From assembly GCF_022479115.1 (NCBI RefSeq), contig NZ_CP092497.1, positions 7,254,001-7,318,000 on the forward strand: 64,000 nt of DNA, given 5' to 3'. The position numbers and the translations under genes are program-made. This document shows positions 35,491 to 44,353 of the stretch, piece after piece (the first letter of the stretch is position 1; every line of letters starts with the position of its first letter). This DNA comes from Amycolatopsis sp. EV170708-02-1. Lineage in GTDB: Bacteria; Actinomycetota; Actinomycetes; Mycobacteriales; Pseudonocardiaceae. Below the pieces are notes generated by a model that was not told the origin of the DNA, searched no databases, and worked only from the letters and a program-made list of their open reading frames with translations.

Positions 35491-36321
35491 TCAACGACGC
35501 GGCCACGCGACGTCGTCGATGGCGAGCCAAGGCGCGACGGCCACGATCGACGGCGTGAGCCCGGTGAACGCCTTGACCTCACGGTGGAGGTGCGACTGGT
35601 CGACGTAGCCGCTCTCGGCGGCGACACCGGCGGCCGCATGACCGTTCGCGAGGAGGTGGGCGGCGTGGTCGAACCGCACCAGCCGGATGGCGCGTTTGGG
35701 GCTGATTCCGAGCTGGGACCGGAAGCGGGACCACAGGCGCTTGCGGTCCCAGCCGACCTCGCCTGCCAGGCTGTCGACCTGTACCCGCCCTCGGCTGGTG
35801 AGCGTCCGCCGCCAGGTGTGGGCGACCTCCGGTTCGACCGGCGGGCGGGCGCGCAGCCGCCGGCCGAGGACCTCGGCCGCGATGGTGAACCGTTCGTCCC
35901 ACGACGCGGCGGCGCGCAACCTGTCCTCGAACCGTCCGGCGTCGCGTCCCCAGACGTCCGCCAAGGGCGCCATCGTCCCGCCGAGATCGGGTGCCGCGTC
36001 GAACACCGCGGCCGCCACGTCCGGCTCCAGCCGGATCTGAAGACATTCGCCCACACGGCCACCTGCCCGCAGATCGCCGGGCGCGAGCCCGATGACAACG
36101 CTGCCCCGCTCGTGCCGGCCGCGGCTGTCGCAGACGATGCCTTCTCCCTCGCTCAGGTCGATGAGCAGGGTGACGGAGGGGTGCGCGACCATGGCGATGT
36201 CCACGGGGACCGGGACACGCTGGCGGAACCCGGCCATGCTGACGCCCGGCAGCCGATCCGACCGGCGCGGGACCGCGATGTCCATCTTCGTCCAGTCCGG
36301 TGGTGCCCCGGTCGACAACAT
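35491..36321 (-). CDS. AraC-family transcriptional regulator
   Basis: A 276-residue regulator with an N-terminal cupin-like sensing region and a C-terminal AraC DNA-binding domain: VQVDSLAGEVGWDRKRLWSRFRSQLGISPKRAIRLVRFDHAA followed by VAAESGYVDQSHLHREVKAFTGLTP. It reads towards the DHFR-like gene and may control it, but spacing (118 bp) suggests separate transcripts. Effector unknown. Confidence 0.85.
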   Translation of the reverse strand: MLSTGAPPDWTKMDIAVPRRSDRLPGVSMAGFRQRVPVPVDIAMVAHPSVTLLIDLSEGEGIVCDSRGRHERGSVVIGLAPGDLRAGGRVGECLQIRLEPDVAAAVFDAAPDLGGTMAPLADVWGRDAGRFEDRLRAAASWDERFTIAAEVLGRRLRARPPVEPEVAHTWRRTLTSRGRVQVDSLAGEVGWDRKRLWSRFRSQLGISPKRAIRLVRFDHAAHLLANGHAAAGVAAESGYVDQSHLHREVKAFTGLTPSIVAVAPWLAIDDVAWPRR

Positions 36322-36330
36322 ACGACCAGT

Positions 36331-37173
36331 CTAGGCATCGGCGGCCAGAGGCGGGGTGCCGCCGATCCGCTGCCGCGAAGTCCAGTCCAGCAGCAGTTCG
36401 CCGGTCGTCTCGGGTGCTTCGAACATGGGGAGGTGCCCGACGCCGGACAGCAGCTCGATCCGCGCGTTGGGGACCGCCTCGTACCGGTGCACCGACGACG
36501 GGTCCCAGCGGGGATCGGCAGCGCCGAAGATCGCCAGTACCGGGACGGTGAGGGCGGCGAGACGATCGGCCACGCCGCGCTCGGCGAGGTAGGCGACATT
36601 GCTGCGCGAAAGCGACCTGAACGCGTGGTACGAGGTGCGCTTGAAATCGGCGACCGTTTCGTCGGGCAGGTCTACTGGGCGAGCGGTCGTTGCCAAAATT
36701 CCCTTCCGGATCATGGCGTCCGAACGCCTCGGCCAGATCAGCCGGCCGAACGGCGGCCCCAGCAGGAGCCGAAGGATCAACGGCTGGGGAAGCAGCGCGT
36801 CGAGATGCGGGCCGCAGCTGATCAGCGCGACCGACCGCACCAGGTCGGGGCGCTGTTCGGCAAGGGCGGTGGTGACATAGCCACCACTGGAGTGCCCGAC
36901 GACGGCGACGTCACGCAGGCCGAGGTCGTCGAGAACCGCGGCCACCCGGCTCGCCTGCCCGGGCACCTCGTACGACGGCGGGGGCGGTGACTGGCCGCAG
37001 CCCGGGAGGTCGACCCGGATGACGTGGTGGTGACGGGCAAGTGCCGGGACCACCGGGCTCCACGAGGCACCCGAGGCGCCAGATCCGTGAATGAGCACCA
37101 GCGGCGGCGCCTCCCGCGGGCCGTCGTGCACCACGTGCATCCCGTGCGAATGCTCAACACCGTTCTCGCTCAT
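36331..37173 (-). CDS. Alpha/beta-fold hydrolase
   Basis: About 280 residues from ATG 37173. Oxyanion HGSGASGASW, nucleophile elbow VGHSSGGYVTTAL, acid Asp in IFGAADPRWDP, His in GVGHLPMFEAPE. It is an intracellular hydrolase without signal peptide. The substrate cannot be inferred. It ends 9 bp from the AraC-type gene and may share its transcript. Confidence 0.85.
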   Translation of the reverse strand: MSENGVEHSHGMHVVHDGPREAPPLVLIHGSGASGASWSPVVPALARHHHVIRVDLPGCGQSPPPPSYEVPGQASRVAAVLDDLGLRDVAVVGHSSGGYVTTALAEQRPDLVRSVALISCGPHLDALLPQPLILRLLLGPPFGRLIWPRRSDAMIRKGILATTARPVDLPDETVADFKRTSYHAFRSLSRSNVAYLAERGVADRLAALTVPVLAIFGAADPRWDPSSVHRYEAVPNARIELLSGVGHLPMFEAPETTGELLLDWTSRQRIGGTPPLAADA

Positions 37174-37704
37174 ACGAGGATGGTGCACGGCCGTCGACCA
37201 CCGGTCTTGGACAAATGTCGTCGCACGACCGGGCTCGTCCTCGACCCTGTGCGGCATGAGCGGACAGCCCGAATCGGCGGCGAGTCGTCTGCCGTCGCCT
37301 CGCTACCCGCCAACGGGCTGGACGATGTCCGGGCCGCCGGTGTGCGGCATAGGGACGTAGCCTCGCGCCGGCTCCGGCAGCGCCGCCGGCGACCTGTGGC
37401 CGCTTGCCACCATTCGGCATGCCAAGCCCTCTTGTTCCGCGACAGTCCCGATCTGGTCGAGCTCCGCCTCGGCCAGTGTGTCGACAGGTCGGCCTCGGAA
37501 GTCTCGTGGTCGCCCCGTAGCCGTACTCGGCGGCGATCGCCTGCCCGCGCCACCGACACTTCTCGGTCTTCCAGCGGTCTGGGGTAATCGCCGCTCACCC
37601 TCCCATTCGATCAACCGCACCGGTGACCGCGCCCGAGCATGAACAATCGGTCGTCACTGGCCCGTTCACGCTCCGCGCAAATTCGATTACGATCTCGATG
37701 GCAC
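37174..37704. other. Gene-poor interval
   Basis: About 530 bp between the hydrolase and the SOS-controlled HNH gene. Short frames occur on both strands, but none has a ribosome site, recognisable domain or native-looking codon use. Minus-strand fragments such as DTLAEAELDQIGTVAEQEGLACRM may be remains of a lost gene, which I cannot identify. Confidence 0.4.
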
Positions 37705-37727
37705 TCGAACGCCCGTTCGACTATGAT
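37705..37727 (+). promoter_or_regulatory. LexA (SOS) box overlapping a leaderless promoter
   Basis: TCGAACGCCCGTTCGA (37705-37720) matches the actinobacterial LexA consensus TCGAACNNNNGTTCGA at every fixed position. A near-perfect -10 hexamer TATGAT (37722-37727) follows at 1 nt, and exactly 7 nt separate it from the ATG at 37735. Transcription would therefore start at the ATG, with LexA covering the promoter. Confidence 0.8.
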
Positions 37728-37734
37728 CATCCGC

Positions 37735-38916
37735 ATGACCACTACTCTCGCTTATAACCCGAAAGCCGCTCGCTTTCTTGACACCGCGTTCGACGAAGAG
37801 CTTTCACTTCGGCGAACGCAGGGACGTCAGGTACGAGCGTTAGCCGACTTCGCCGCTCACGGTGGATCACGAAGATCCGTGACCGAGGAGGTCGCCTTGC
37901 GCTTCTCGGTCACCCACAATCACGCGTACCTGCTCGTCGAGACCTCGTGCGCGCTGGTCTCCCGCCTGCCGAACACACTGGCGGCGCTGGATCGTGGCGA
38001 TATCGACCTGTACAAGGCTTCCAAGGTCATGCAGCTGACCAGGGAAGTGTCGGACGAAGTCGCGGCACAGGTCGACGCCTGGCTGATCGATCGTCTCGCC
38101 AATCGTGATCCCGGCGCGATCCGGGGCTCGGTGAGACACGCCGTGCAGAAATTCGATCCCGACGGCTATCGCGAACGAGCGGCCAAGAAACGCGCGTTGC
38201 GGCATATCTCGTTGACACATGAAGACGAGACCATGTCCACGCTTTCCGGCCATCTTCCCACGGAAGTCGCCAGTTCCATCTACGCCTCGATGAGCCGGAC
38301 CGCGAAAGCCCGGCGGAACAAGGACAAATCCCGGACGCTCGACCAACATCGCGCCGACATCTTCGCCGAACGCCTCTTGGCCGAGGACGGGCACGGCAGG
38401 CCGCGTGCCCATATCCACGTCTATGTCGATTTCTTGACACTCGTCGGCGCGCGCGATGATCCCGCGACACTCGCCGGGTACGGGCCCATCCCCGACTGGC
38501 TGGTCCGCGAAATCGCCTCCGCCCCCGAGTCGACCTGGTCTCGCCTGATCACCGACCCCGCCACGGGTCAACTGCTCGAAGCGGGCGGCGACAAGTACCG
38601 ATCACCGGCGTCCTTGGCCCGCTTGATCAAGGCGAGGGATCGCGAGTGCACACAACCGGGCTGTCATCTGCCGGCCGAGGCCTCCGAGATCGACCATATC
38701 GTCGCGCGGGCCCGCGGTGGAAAGACCAATCATCACAACTGTCACATCCACTGCAAGAACCACAACCTGCTCAAAGAGGAGCCCGGCTGGTCGGCCGTGC
38801 CCACCGGCGACGGCGGCATGATCATCACCACGCCGAGCGGCCATACCTACGAGACAACGCCAGAGTCGTTCCACGAACCACGCACAGGGCCTGAGGATGA
38901 CGAAGCAGAGACCTGA
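37735..38916 (+). CDS. DUF222/HNH endonuclease-domain protein (13E12 family), SOS-controlled
   Basis: About 393 residues from ATG 37735 (ATG 37723 is in frame but overlaps the -10 element). The N-terminal DUF222 region (residues about 10-260) contains the usual EVALRFSVTHNHAYLLVETSCALV and DLYKASKVMQLTREVSDEVA. The C-terminal HNH nuclease motif is CTQPGCHLPAEASEIDHIVARARGGKTNHHNC with later HCKNHN. Members of this family in mycobacteria are known LexA targets. The gene is solitary; biological role unknown, perhaps in DNA damage or recombination. Confidence 0.88.
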   Translation: MTTTLAYNPKAARFLDTAFDEELSLRRTQGRQVRALADFAAHGGSRRSVTEEVALRFSVTHNHAYLLVETSCALVSRLPNTLAALDRGDIDLYKASKVMQLTREVSDEVAAQVDAWLIDRLANRDPGAIRGSVRHAVQKFDPDGYRERAAKKRALRHISLTHEDETMSTLSGHLPTEVASSIYASMSRTAKARRNKDKSRTLDQHRADIFAERLLAEDGHGRPRAHIHVYVDFLTLVGARDDPATLAGYGPIPDWLVREIASAPESTWSRLITDPATGQLLEAGGDKYRSPASLARLIKARDRECTQPGCHLPAEASEIDHIVARARGGKTNHHNCHIHCKNHNLLKEEPGWSAVPTGDGGMIITTPSGHTYETTPESFHEPRTGPEDDEAET

Positions 38917-39004
38917 GCTCGGAAACGGCTGGCCTCAAAGGCTCCCAAACGTCCATCCGAGGCCTTCGCGGCCCGCCAGGTCCGACGCCCGATGGCAGCG
39001 AACG

Positions 39005-40186
39005 TCAGGCCCGTGTCCCCAACGCCTTCAAGGCCGCCCTGACCACGCGGCGCGAAGGATCCTCGACCATCGACCTCACCGAATCGACCGGGACGGCATC
39101 AAGAATCCGAAGTGCCCCAACGGCTTGCGCTCGAACCCTGGCCGCGGGGTGCCTCAGCAACGGGTACAGCAGTTGCCCGTCCTCTTCCCGCCCCGACTCG
39201 GCGAGCCCCGCGATGGCGCCGAGAGAAGGGTTCGCACCGGAAACAGCCGACCGGTACCAGTCGACAGCGTCGACACCTTTACGCCGGGCGGCATCCCGTG
39301 CGAGCGCACGGATCAGCGTGGAACTGTCGTCCAGCAGGCCGGCGATTTCCTCCCAGTGGCCGAGGCGCGCGAGTCCGGTCAGCGCGCTGATCCGCACTTC
39401 GCCATAGCGGCAGGCGGCCAGCTTGCGCAGGACGTCCACCCGACCGGTCCACACGGCTTCGCGGGCGACGGCCTCACCGGCTCGGGCGCGGACGCCCTTG
39501 TCGGAGTTCGTCAGGGCAAGCCGAACCAGTTCGTCGATTTTGAGATCGCCACGCCGAGTCCTGACCTCGAGCACGAACCTCGGCACCGCGGAGTTCGCCG
39601 AGCACATCAGCTGTTCGAGCACCGCCACGGGGGCGTCGTAAGCGGCCGCGTACAGCTGCTGCACGCCGAAGCCCCCGCGACGACGGCGTCGCAGGTGAAG
39701 CATCGTTTCGGCGGCGGGCCGCAAATAGGTCGACGGATCATCGTGCAGCAGCCGGACGACACCCAGGCGGGCGACGTCACGGACCGGCGACGCCCAGTCC
39801 GTCATGCGCACCAGGAGGAACGGAAGCATCTCCGGGCGCGGATTCGCCAGCATCCTCGTGACCGCCAGCTCCCGGACCCGGCCGTTGCCGTGCGAAGCGG
39901 CGATCGCCGTCGTCAACGGCCCGGCCTCACCTGTCATGAGCCGGTGACCGGCGTCGACCAAGGCCCGCTGATACCGGCAGTACACGTCGAGCGTCACGAC
40001 GAGTGCCGGTGTCTCGGTGATCGTCGCGAAGGCGGCCGTGATTTCGGAGGCGTCGCCGGACTTGTCGACGCGCACGAGCGCATCGACGAGCACGCCGACA
40101 TCGTGTCCCCGGCTCTCCAGAGTTTCCTGGAGCGCCTCGGCCACAGACTTCCTTCTCTCGAAGATCACCTGGTGATCCTCCCCCAT
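39005..40186 (-). CDS. HEAT-repeat protein
   Basis: About 393 residues from ATG 40186 with GGTGGG upstream. The protein is a run of two-helix repeats such as GRVRELAVTRMLANPRPEML, SPVRDVARLGVVRLLHDD, KGVRARAGEAVAREAVW, GEVRISALTGLARLGHWEE and ARVRAQAVGALRILDAV. This is a HEAT/Armadillo-like solenoid for protein binding. No catalytic domain is seen. Partner unknown. Confidence 0.75.
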   Translation of the reverse strand: MGEDHQVIFERRKSVAEALQETLESRGHDVGVLVDALVRVDKSGDASEITAAFATITETPALVVTLDVYCRYQRALVDAGHRLMTGEAGPLTTAIAASHGNGRVRELAVTRMLANPRPEMLPFLLVRMTDWASPVRDVARLGVVRLLHDDPSTYLRPAAETMLHLRRRRRGGFGVQQLYAAAYDAPVAVLEQLMCSANSAVPRFVLEVRTRRGDLKIDELVRLALTNSDKGVRARAGEAVAREAVWTGRVDVLRKLAACRYGEVRISALTGLARLGHWEEIAGLLDDSSTLIRALARDAARRKGVDAVDWYRSAVSGANPSLGAIAGLAESGREEDGQLLYPLLRHPAARVRAQAVGALRILDAVPVDSVRSMVEDPSRRVVRAALKALGTRA

Positions 40187-40253
40187 CGCCCGCCCACCGC
40201 GCTCATCCTTTTCGCGGGTAGACGCCCGAACGCAGGGCGCGTAGGAACGGAGA

Positions 40254-41678
40254 ATGGCTGAGGAAAGGTCCAGACGAGTTTTCCTGTCCACGTCGGCCGC
40301 GCTCTCGGCGGCCGCCCTGTCATCGACGGCTCTCTCACCGGCCGCGGCCGCCGAGGTCCCGGCAGGCGCCGAGAAACCCGGCGAACGCCTCACCCCGCAA
40401 CGACCCGACGCGGAACTCCGGGCGATCCTCCGGGAGATAGACGAACACCGCATCGAGGCCACCGTACGCAGACTCGCGGCCTTCGGAACCCGGCACACGT
40501 TGTCGTCGCAAACCGATCCCGTCCGGGGAATCGGCGCCGCCCGCGACTGGATCCTCGCGGAGATGACGAAATCCGCGGAAAGGTCCGGCGGCCGGATGAC
40601 GGTCCAGCTGCAGTCGTATCTGCAGCAGCCCGCTCCGCCCCGGATCCCGGTCGCGACCACGATCACCAACGTCGTCGCCACCTTGCGCGGCTCCACGACC
40701 CCGGAGCGGGTCTATGTCGTGTCAGGCCACTACGACTCTCGGTGTTCGGATCCACTCGACGCGACGAAGGACGCGCCGGGCGCCGACGACGACGCCTCCG
40801 GAGTGGCCGTCGCGATGGAGCTTGCCCGGGTGCTCGCCACTCGCCGTCCGGCCGCGACCATCGTGTTCGCCGCGGTCGCCGGTGAGGAGCAAGGCCTGTT
40901 CGGCGCGCGGCACATGGCCACACTGTTCAAGACGGCGGGCACGAACGTGCAGGCGATGTTCACCAACGACATCGTCGGTTCGAGCCGGGCGGACGACGGG
41001 ACGCGGGACCCGCGCACGATCCGGTTGTTCGCCGAGGGCGTGCCGACGTCGGAAACGCCGGCGCAGGCCGACATCCGGCGCGCGGTCGGCGGGGAGAACG
41101 ATTCGCCCTCCCGTCAGCTGGCGCGGTTCGTGCGCTCGGTCGCGGAGAACGACGCGACCGGCATGACCGTGCGGGTCATCTACCGGCGTGACCGTTACCT
41201 CCGGGGCGGCGACCACATCCCGTTCCTGGAGCAGGGATATCCGGCCGCACGGTTCACCGAACCGCACGAGGACTACGCCCATCAGCACCAGGACGTCCGG
41301 GTGGAGAACGGCAAGCGGTTCGGCGATCTGCCCGAGTTCTGCGACTTCCCGTTCATCGCCAGGGTCGCGAGGGTGAACGCCGCGACGATGTGGTCGCTGG
41401 CGACCGCACCCGGCACCCCCGAAGACGTCCGGATCAGGACGAACCGGCTGACCAACGAGACGGATCTGGTGTGGCGGCGCGGAACAGACCCGGACCTCGC
41501 CGGCTACGAGGTCGTCTGGCGGGAGACGACGGCGGCCGATTGGGCGCATGCCGTCAGGGTCGGCGACACGACCGAGGCTAAGGTGGATCTGTCGAAGGAC
41601 AATGTGTTCTTCGGTGTCCGCGCGGTCGGGAAGAACGGTCACCGCGGTCCGGTCGCGTTTCCGACGCCCTTGAGTTGA
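40254..41678 (+). CDS. Secreted M28-family zinc peptidase (Tat signal)
   Basis: A 474-residue protein. A Tat signal ([17 protein letters not shown], cleavage near AAAAE) directs it outside in folded form. The M28 domain carries zinc ligands in [21 protein letters not shown] (with catalytic Glu), MFTNDIVG and a late His in [13 protein letters not shown] fibronectin-type tail ([27 protein letters not shown]) ends the chain. It is probably an aminopeptidase; substrate unknown. Confidence 0.88.
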   Translation: MAEERSRRVFLSTSAALSAAALSSTALSPAAAAEVPAGAEKPGERLTPQRPDAELRAILREIDEHRIEATVRRLAAFGTRHTLSSQTDPVRGIGAARDWILAEMTKSAERSGGRMTVQLQSYLQQPAPPRIPVATTITNVVATLRGSTTPERVYVVSGHYDSRCSDPLDATKDAPGADDDASGVAVAMELARVLATRRPAATIVFAAVAGEEQGLFGARHMATLFKTAGTNVQAMFTNDIVGSSRADDGTRDPRTIRLFAEGVPTSETPAQADIRRAVGGENDSPSRQLARFVRSVAENDATGMTVRVIYRRDRYLRGGDHIPFLEQGYPAARFTEPHEDYAHQHQDVRVENGKRFGDLPEFCDFPFIARVARVNAATMWSLATAPGTPEDVRIRTNRLTNETDLVWRRGTDPDLAGYEVVWRETTAADWAHAVRVGDTTEAKVDLSKDNVFFGVRAVGKNGHRGPVAFPTPLS

Positions 41679-41699
41679 CGACACCGAGCTGATGCCACG

Positions 41700-42290
41700 A
41701 TGACGGTCACCCCCGGCGACCTCGACGCCGCGATCACGAGTGTGGTCGGCGAACTGCGCCAGGCGTCGGGCCGTGACTGGTCGGCGGCACCGGGCACCGG
41801 CGAGCTGACCGCCTGGCGCACGGCCGAGCATCTCGGCGACTGCCTCATCTCCTATGCGGGCCTGCTGATCGCACGGCCGTCGACACCGCGTTTCGTCTGC
41901 TTCGAATCCGTCGCCGACCAGGCCGCGTCTCCGTCGGAGATGCTGGAGTTCGTCACGGTCGCCAGCGGCATCCTGGGCGCCACGCTCCGCACGGTGGCCC
42001 CGGATGTCCGCGCGTATCACCCGAGCGGCCGCGCCGACCTCGAAGGTTTCGCCGGGATGGGCTGTGTCGAAGTCCTGGTCCACGGCGAGGACATGGCCAG
42101 GGGACTCCGAGTCACTCTCGATCCGCCGCGCGACGTCTGTTCGCGGGTGCTCGCGCGAATGTTCCCGGAGGTGGACGTCGCCGGTATCGATCCCTGGACG
42201 GCGTTGCTGTGGGCGACGGACCGGGCGGAGCTACCGGGACGGCCGTCGCGCGCCGGGTGGCAATGGCGCGGCGCACCTCTGGACGACTGA
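41700..42290 (+). CDS. MDMPI/DinB-like fold protein (maleylpyruvate isomerase superfamily)
   Basis: A 196-residue four-helix-bundle protein. Metal-binding His residues are suggested by TAEHLGDCLISYAG and VEVLVHGEDMARGL, as in mycothiol-dependent maleylpyruvate-isomerase-like proteins of actinobacteria. It starts 21 bp after the M28 gene and may be co-transcribed. A mycothiol-linked reaction is the family expectation, not shown here. Confidence 0.72.
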   Translation: MTVTPGDLDAAITSVVGELRQASGRDWSAAPGTGELTAWRTAEHLGDCLISYAGLLIARPSTPRFVCFESVADQAASPSEMLEFVTVASGILGATLRTVAPDVRAYHPSGRADLEGFAGMGCVEVLVHGEDMARGLRVTLDPPRDVCSRVLARMFPEVDVAGIDPWTALLWATDRAELPGRPSRAGWQWRGAPLDD

Positions 42291-42342
42291 CCGTGCCCCG
42301 CCTGGCCGCACCTCACCGGGGCCGAGTCGTACAGCGGGACGT

Positions 42343-43041
42343 TCAGCGGGCCTTGAAGGCCACCACAGCGGCCTGAGCCCCGTTCCGCCACGCCACGGCA
42401 GGCTCGTCGACCGGCCCGCCCTTCAAGGCTCGCAGGTGCCACTCGGCGGGAGGATGCCATTCCGCCGAAGGCGAATCGCCGAACAGCCGGGCCCGTTCCA
42501 CCACCGCCGGGCCCAGCACCGGATCAGCCCTTGCCCGATCCCACCAGGCGCCCCAGGAGCCGTCGTCGCTCGCGGACGCCACGGCTTCCCCGTCTGGCAT
42601 GTCGTCCACATTGGCAACGAATCCGCCTGCCCGCACCAGTCCGGCGAGTTCGGCGTACAACGCGGTCAACCGGTCCGGTGGCAGGTAGTGCAATGCCATG
42701 ATCGCCAGAACGGCGTCATACCCGCTGTACGGCAGCGAGGCGGTCCAGCCCGGATCCCGCAGATCGGCCCGGACCACCTCCACCGAGGACGGCAGCGACG
42801 CACCGGCGATCGCCAGCATCACCGGGTCGAGATCGACCAGGGTGACCTCCGCCCCGGGTATCCGCGCGAGCAGGCGAGAACAGAGAGTGCCCGTGCCGCC
42901 ACCCACGTCCAGCACCCGCGGCGACGGTGCGTCGCGTCGCGTCGCGATCAGGTCGATCATCCGCTCGATCGCCTGCTCACGTCCTGGCTGATATTTCGCC
43001 ATGAGGCGATCCCAGCTGTCACTCCAGTCCCCAGTGGTCAT
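42343..43041 (-). CDS. Class I SAM-dependent methyltransferase
   Basis: A 232-residue methyltransferase. Motif I is VLDVGGGTGTLCSRLL, motif II VTLVDLDPVML, then ADLRDPG and YDAVLAIMALHYLPPDRL. The C-terminal part (SAEWHPPAEWHLRALKGGPVDEPAVAWRNG) is common in small-molecule methyltransferases of unknown substrate. A metal-regulator-like dyad lies at its start. Confidence 0.82.
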   Translation of the reverse strand: MTTGDWSDSWDRLMAKYQPGREQAIERMIDLIATRRDAPSPRVLDVGGGTGTLCSRLLARIPGAEVTLVDLDPVMLAIAGASLPSSVEVVRADLRDPGWTASLPYSGYDAVLAIMALHYLPPDRLTALYAELAGLVRAGGFVANVDDMPDGEAVASASDDGSWGAWWDRARADPVLGPAVVERARLFGDSPSAEWHPPAEWHLRALKGGPVDEPAVAWRNGAQAAVVAFKAR

Positions 43042-43066
43042 ATCGACAATGATAATCGATATCGTT
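43041..43066 (-). promoter_or_regulatory. Possible Fur/Zur-type operator before the methyltransferase
   Basis: AATGATA (43048-43054) and TATCGTT (43060-43066) form a near-perfect inverted repeat. TATCGA (43041-43046) and TCGATA (43056-43061) form another, overlapping one. The AT-rich AATGATAATC core resembles Fur/Zur boxes in an otherwise GC-rich sequence. No metal gene is near. Confidence 0.3.
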
Positions 43067-43177
43067 CAGTGGGCGCTGTGTCACGGACCGTCTCCAGGCA
43101 GTGAGCGAGGTACGGCCGATCGGCGCAATTTGACGACTGAAGCGTTTGCCACCACGGAGGCCGGGAACTTTTCCGGT

Positions 43178-43471
43178 ATGTCCAGATGGCGAACCACCAG
43201 TAGGAGCGACACCGCCGTGCGCGTCATCACCGGCATCGGCGCGCTGTTCGCTTTCATCGAGCTGCTGTACATGGTGATGGTGCTCGCGGGAGCCAACGCG
43301 GGCAACGGTTTCTACATCTTCATCCAGGCGCTGGCCAGGCCGCTGGCATTGTTCTGGCCGGGTCTCTTCCCGGTGAGTGACCCGAATCTCGCGGTCATCC
43401 TCGATTACGGCCTGGCCGCGGCGTTCTGGGTGGTCCTGGCGGGTGTGATCGCCCGTTTCGCGGCCCGCTGA
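43178..43471 (+). CDS. Small membrane protein (YggT-like)
   Basis: A 97-residue protein from ATG 43178. Hydrophobic segments VITGIGALFAFIELLYMVMVLAG, FYIFIQALARPLALFWPGLF and LDYGLAAAFWVVLAGVIARF suggest three membrane helices; spacing recalls YggT-type proteins. No function can be given. Confidence 0.6.
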   Translation: MSRWRTTSRSDTAVRVITGIGALFAFIELLYMVMVLAGANAGNGFYIFIQALARPLALFWPGLFPVSDPNLAVILDYGLAAAFWVVLAGVIARFAAR

Positions 43472-43516
43472 CCCCCTGCGGCGGCGATCGGCGTCCCGTT
43501 CGGCGACACTGGACGG

Positions 43517-44311
43517 ATGAGCGACGGCAGATGGTTCGACCTGAACCCGCTTCCCGAGCTGTTCGGCCTGGCCGCCGCCGGGCGGGCGCTGTTGCCGAAC
43601 GTGCCCGTGACCCCGGCCGCGATCCTGAAGACCGTGACCGAGCAGCTGGTCGGGCGGAGGCTGACGGCCAAGGTGGACGGGCACGACGTCGGTCTCACCC
43701 TGACGGGGCTCGACTACCAGGCCGACAGTCTCAGCCTGGCCGCCACCGGCCGGGTCGGCGATGTCCGGATCGTCGTCGAGGACGTCGACTGGCCGGAAAC
43801 CCCGCTGGAACGCATCACCGTGCTGGCGTCGAACGTCCGCCTCCGCTCGCTCCCGTCCCCCGCCGCCATCCCCGAACAGGTGAAGATGGCGATCCGCGTA
43901 TCCCCGGAAGTCCTCCAGGCCCGCGTGGCCGAGGTCCGGCCGGGCATCATCGTGACCCCCGGCGAGGACGGACATTTCCACATCCGCTGGGAAAAGCGGC
44001 CACGCTGGGGGCATCTCGCCCTGGAGTCCACTGTGGAGCACGACGCCGTCGTCCTCCGGCCGATGTCCGTCCACATCGGACGACGCCGATTCGGTCCGCC
44101 GTCCCGGCTCAAACCGATCGTGCTGCCGCTGCCCGAGCTCCCGCAAGGGATCCGGCTCACGGCGGTCGAAGCGCACGACGGTCACCTGGTCCTGCACGCG
44201 CTGGCCGAGGAGTGGCCGGAGAAGCTGTCCACCGTCCCGCTCGGCGACCTGCTGGGCTGGGTGACGACGGCGGTGACCACGTTGACCCTGCCGAGGCTAG
44301 TCGGACGGTGA
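43517..44311 (+). CDS. LmeA/DUF2993-like lipid-binding hypothetical protein
   Basis: A 264-residue protein without signal peptide or membrane helix. Beta-rich stretches (GRRLTAKVDGHDVGLTLTGLDYQADSLSLAA, VRIVVEDVDWPET) and the ending LPLPELPQGIRLTAVEAHDGHLVLHALAEEW resemble the DUF2993/LmeA group of lipid-binding proteins. The family call is uncertain. It starts 45 bp after the small membrane protein. Confidence 0.5.
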   Translation: MSDGRWFDLNPLPELFGLAAAGRALLPNVPVTPAAILKTVTEQLVGRRLTAKVDGHDVGLTLTGLDYQADSLSLAATGRVGDVRIVVEDVDWPETPLERITVLASNVRLRSLPSPAAIPEQVKMAIRVSPEVLQARVAEVRPGIIVTPGEDGHFHIRWEKRPRWGHLALESTVEHDAVVLRPMSVHIGRRRFGPPSRLKPIVLPLPELPQGIRLTAVEAHDGHLVLHALAEEWPEKLSTVPLGDLLGWVTTAVTTLTLPRLVGR

Positions 44312-44353
44312 CCGGCGATGGCCCTCGCCGCGGCGACGAGGGCCATCATCGGG

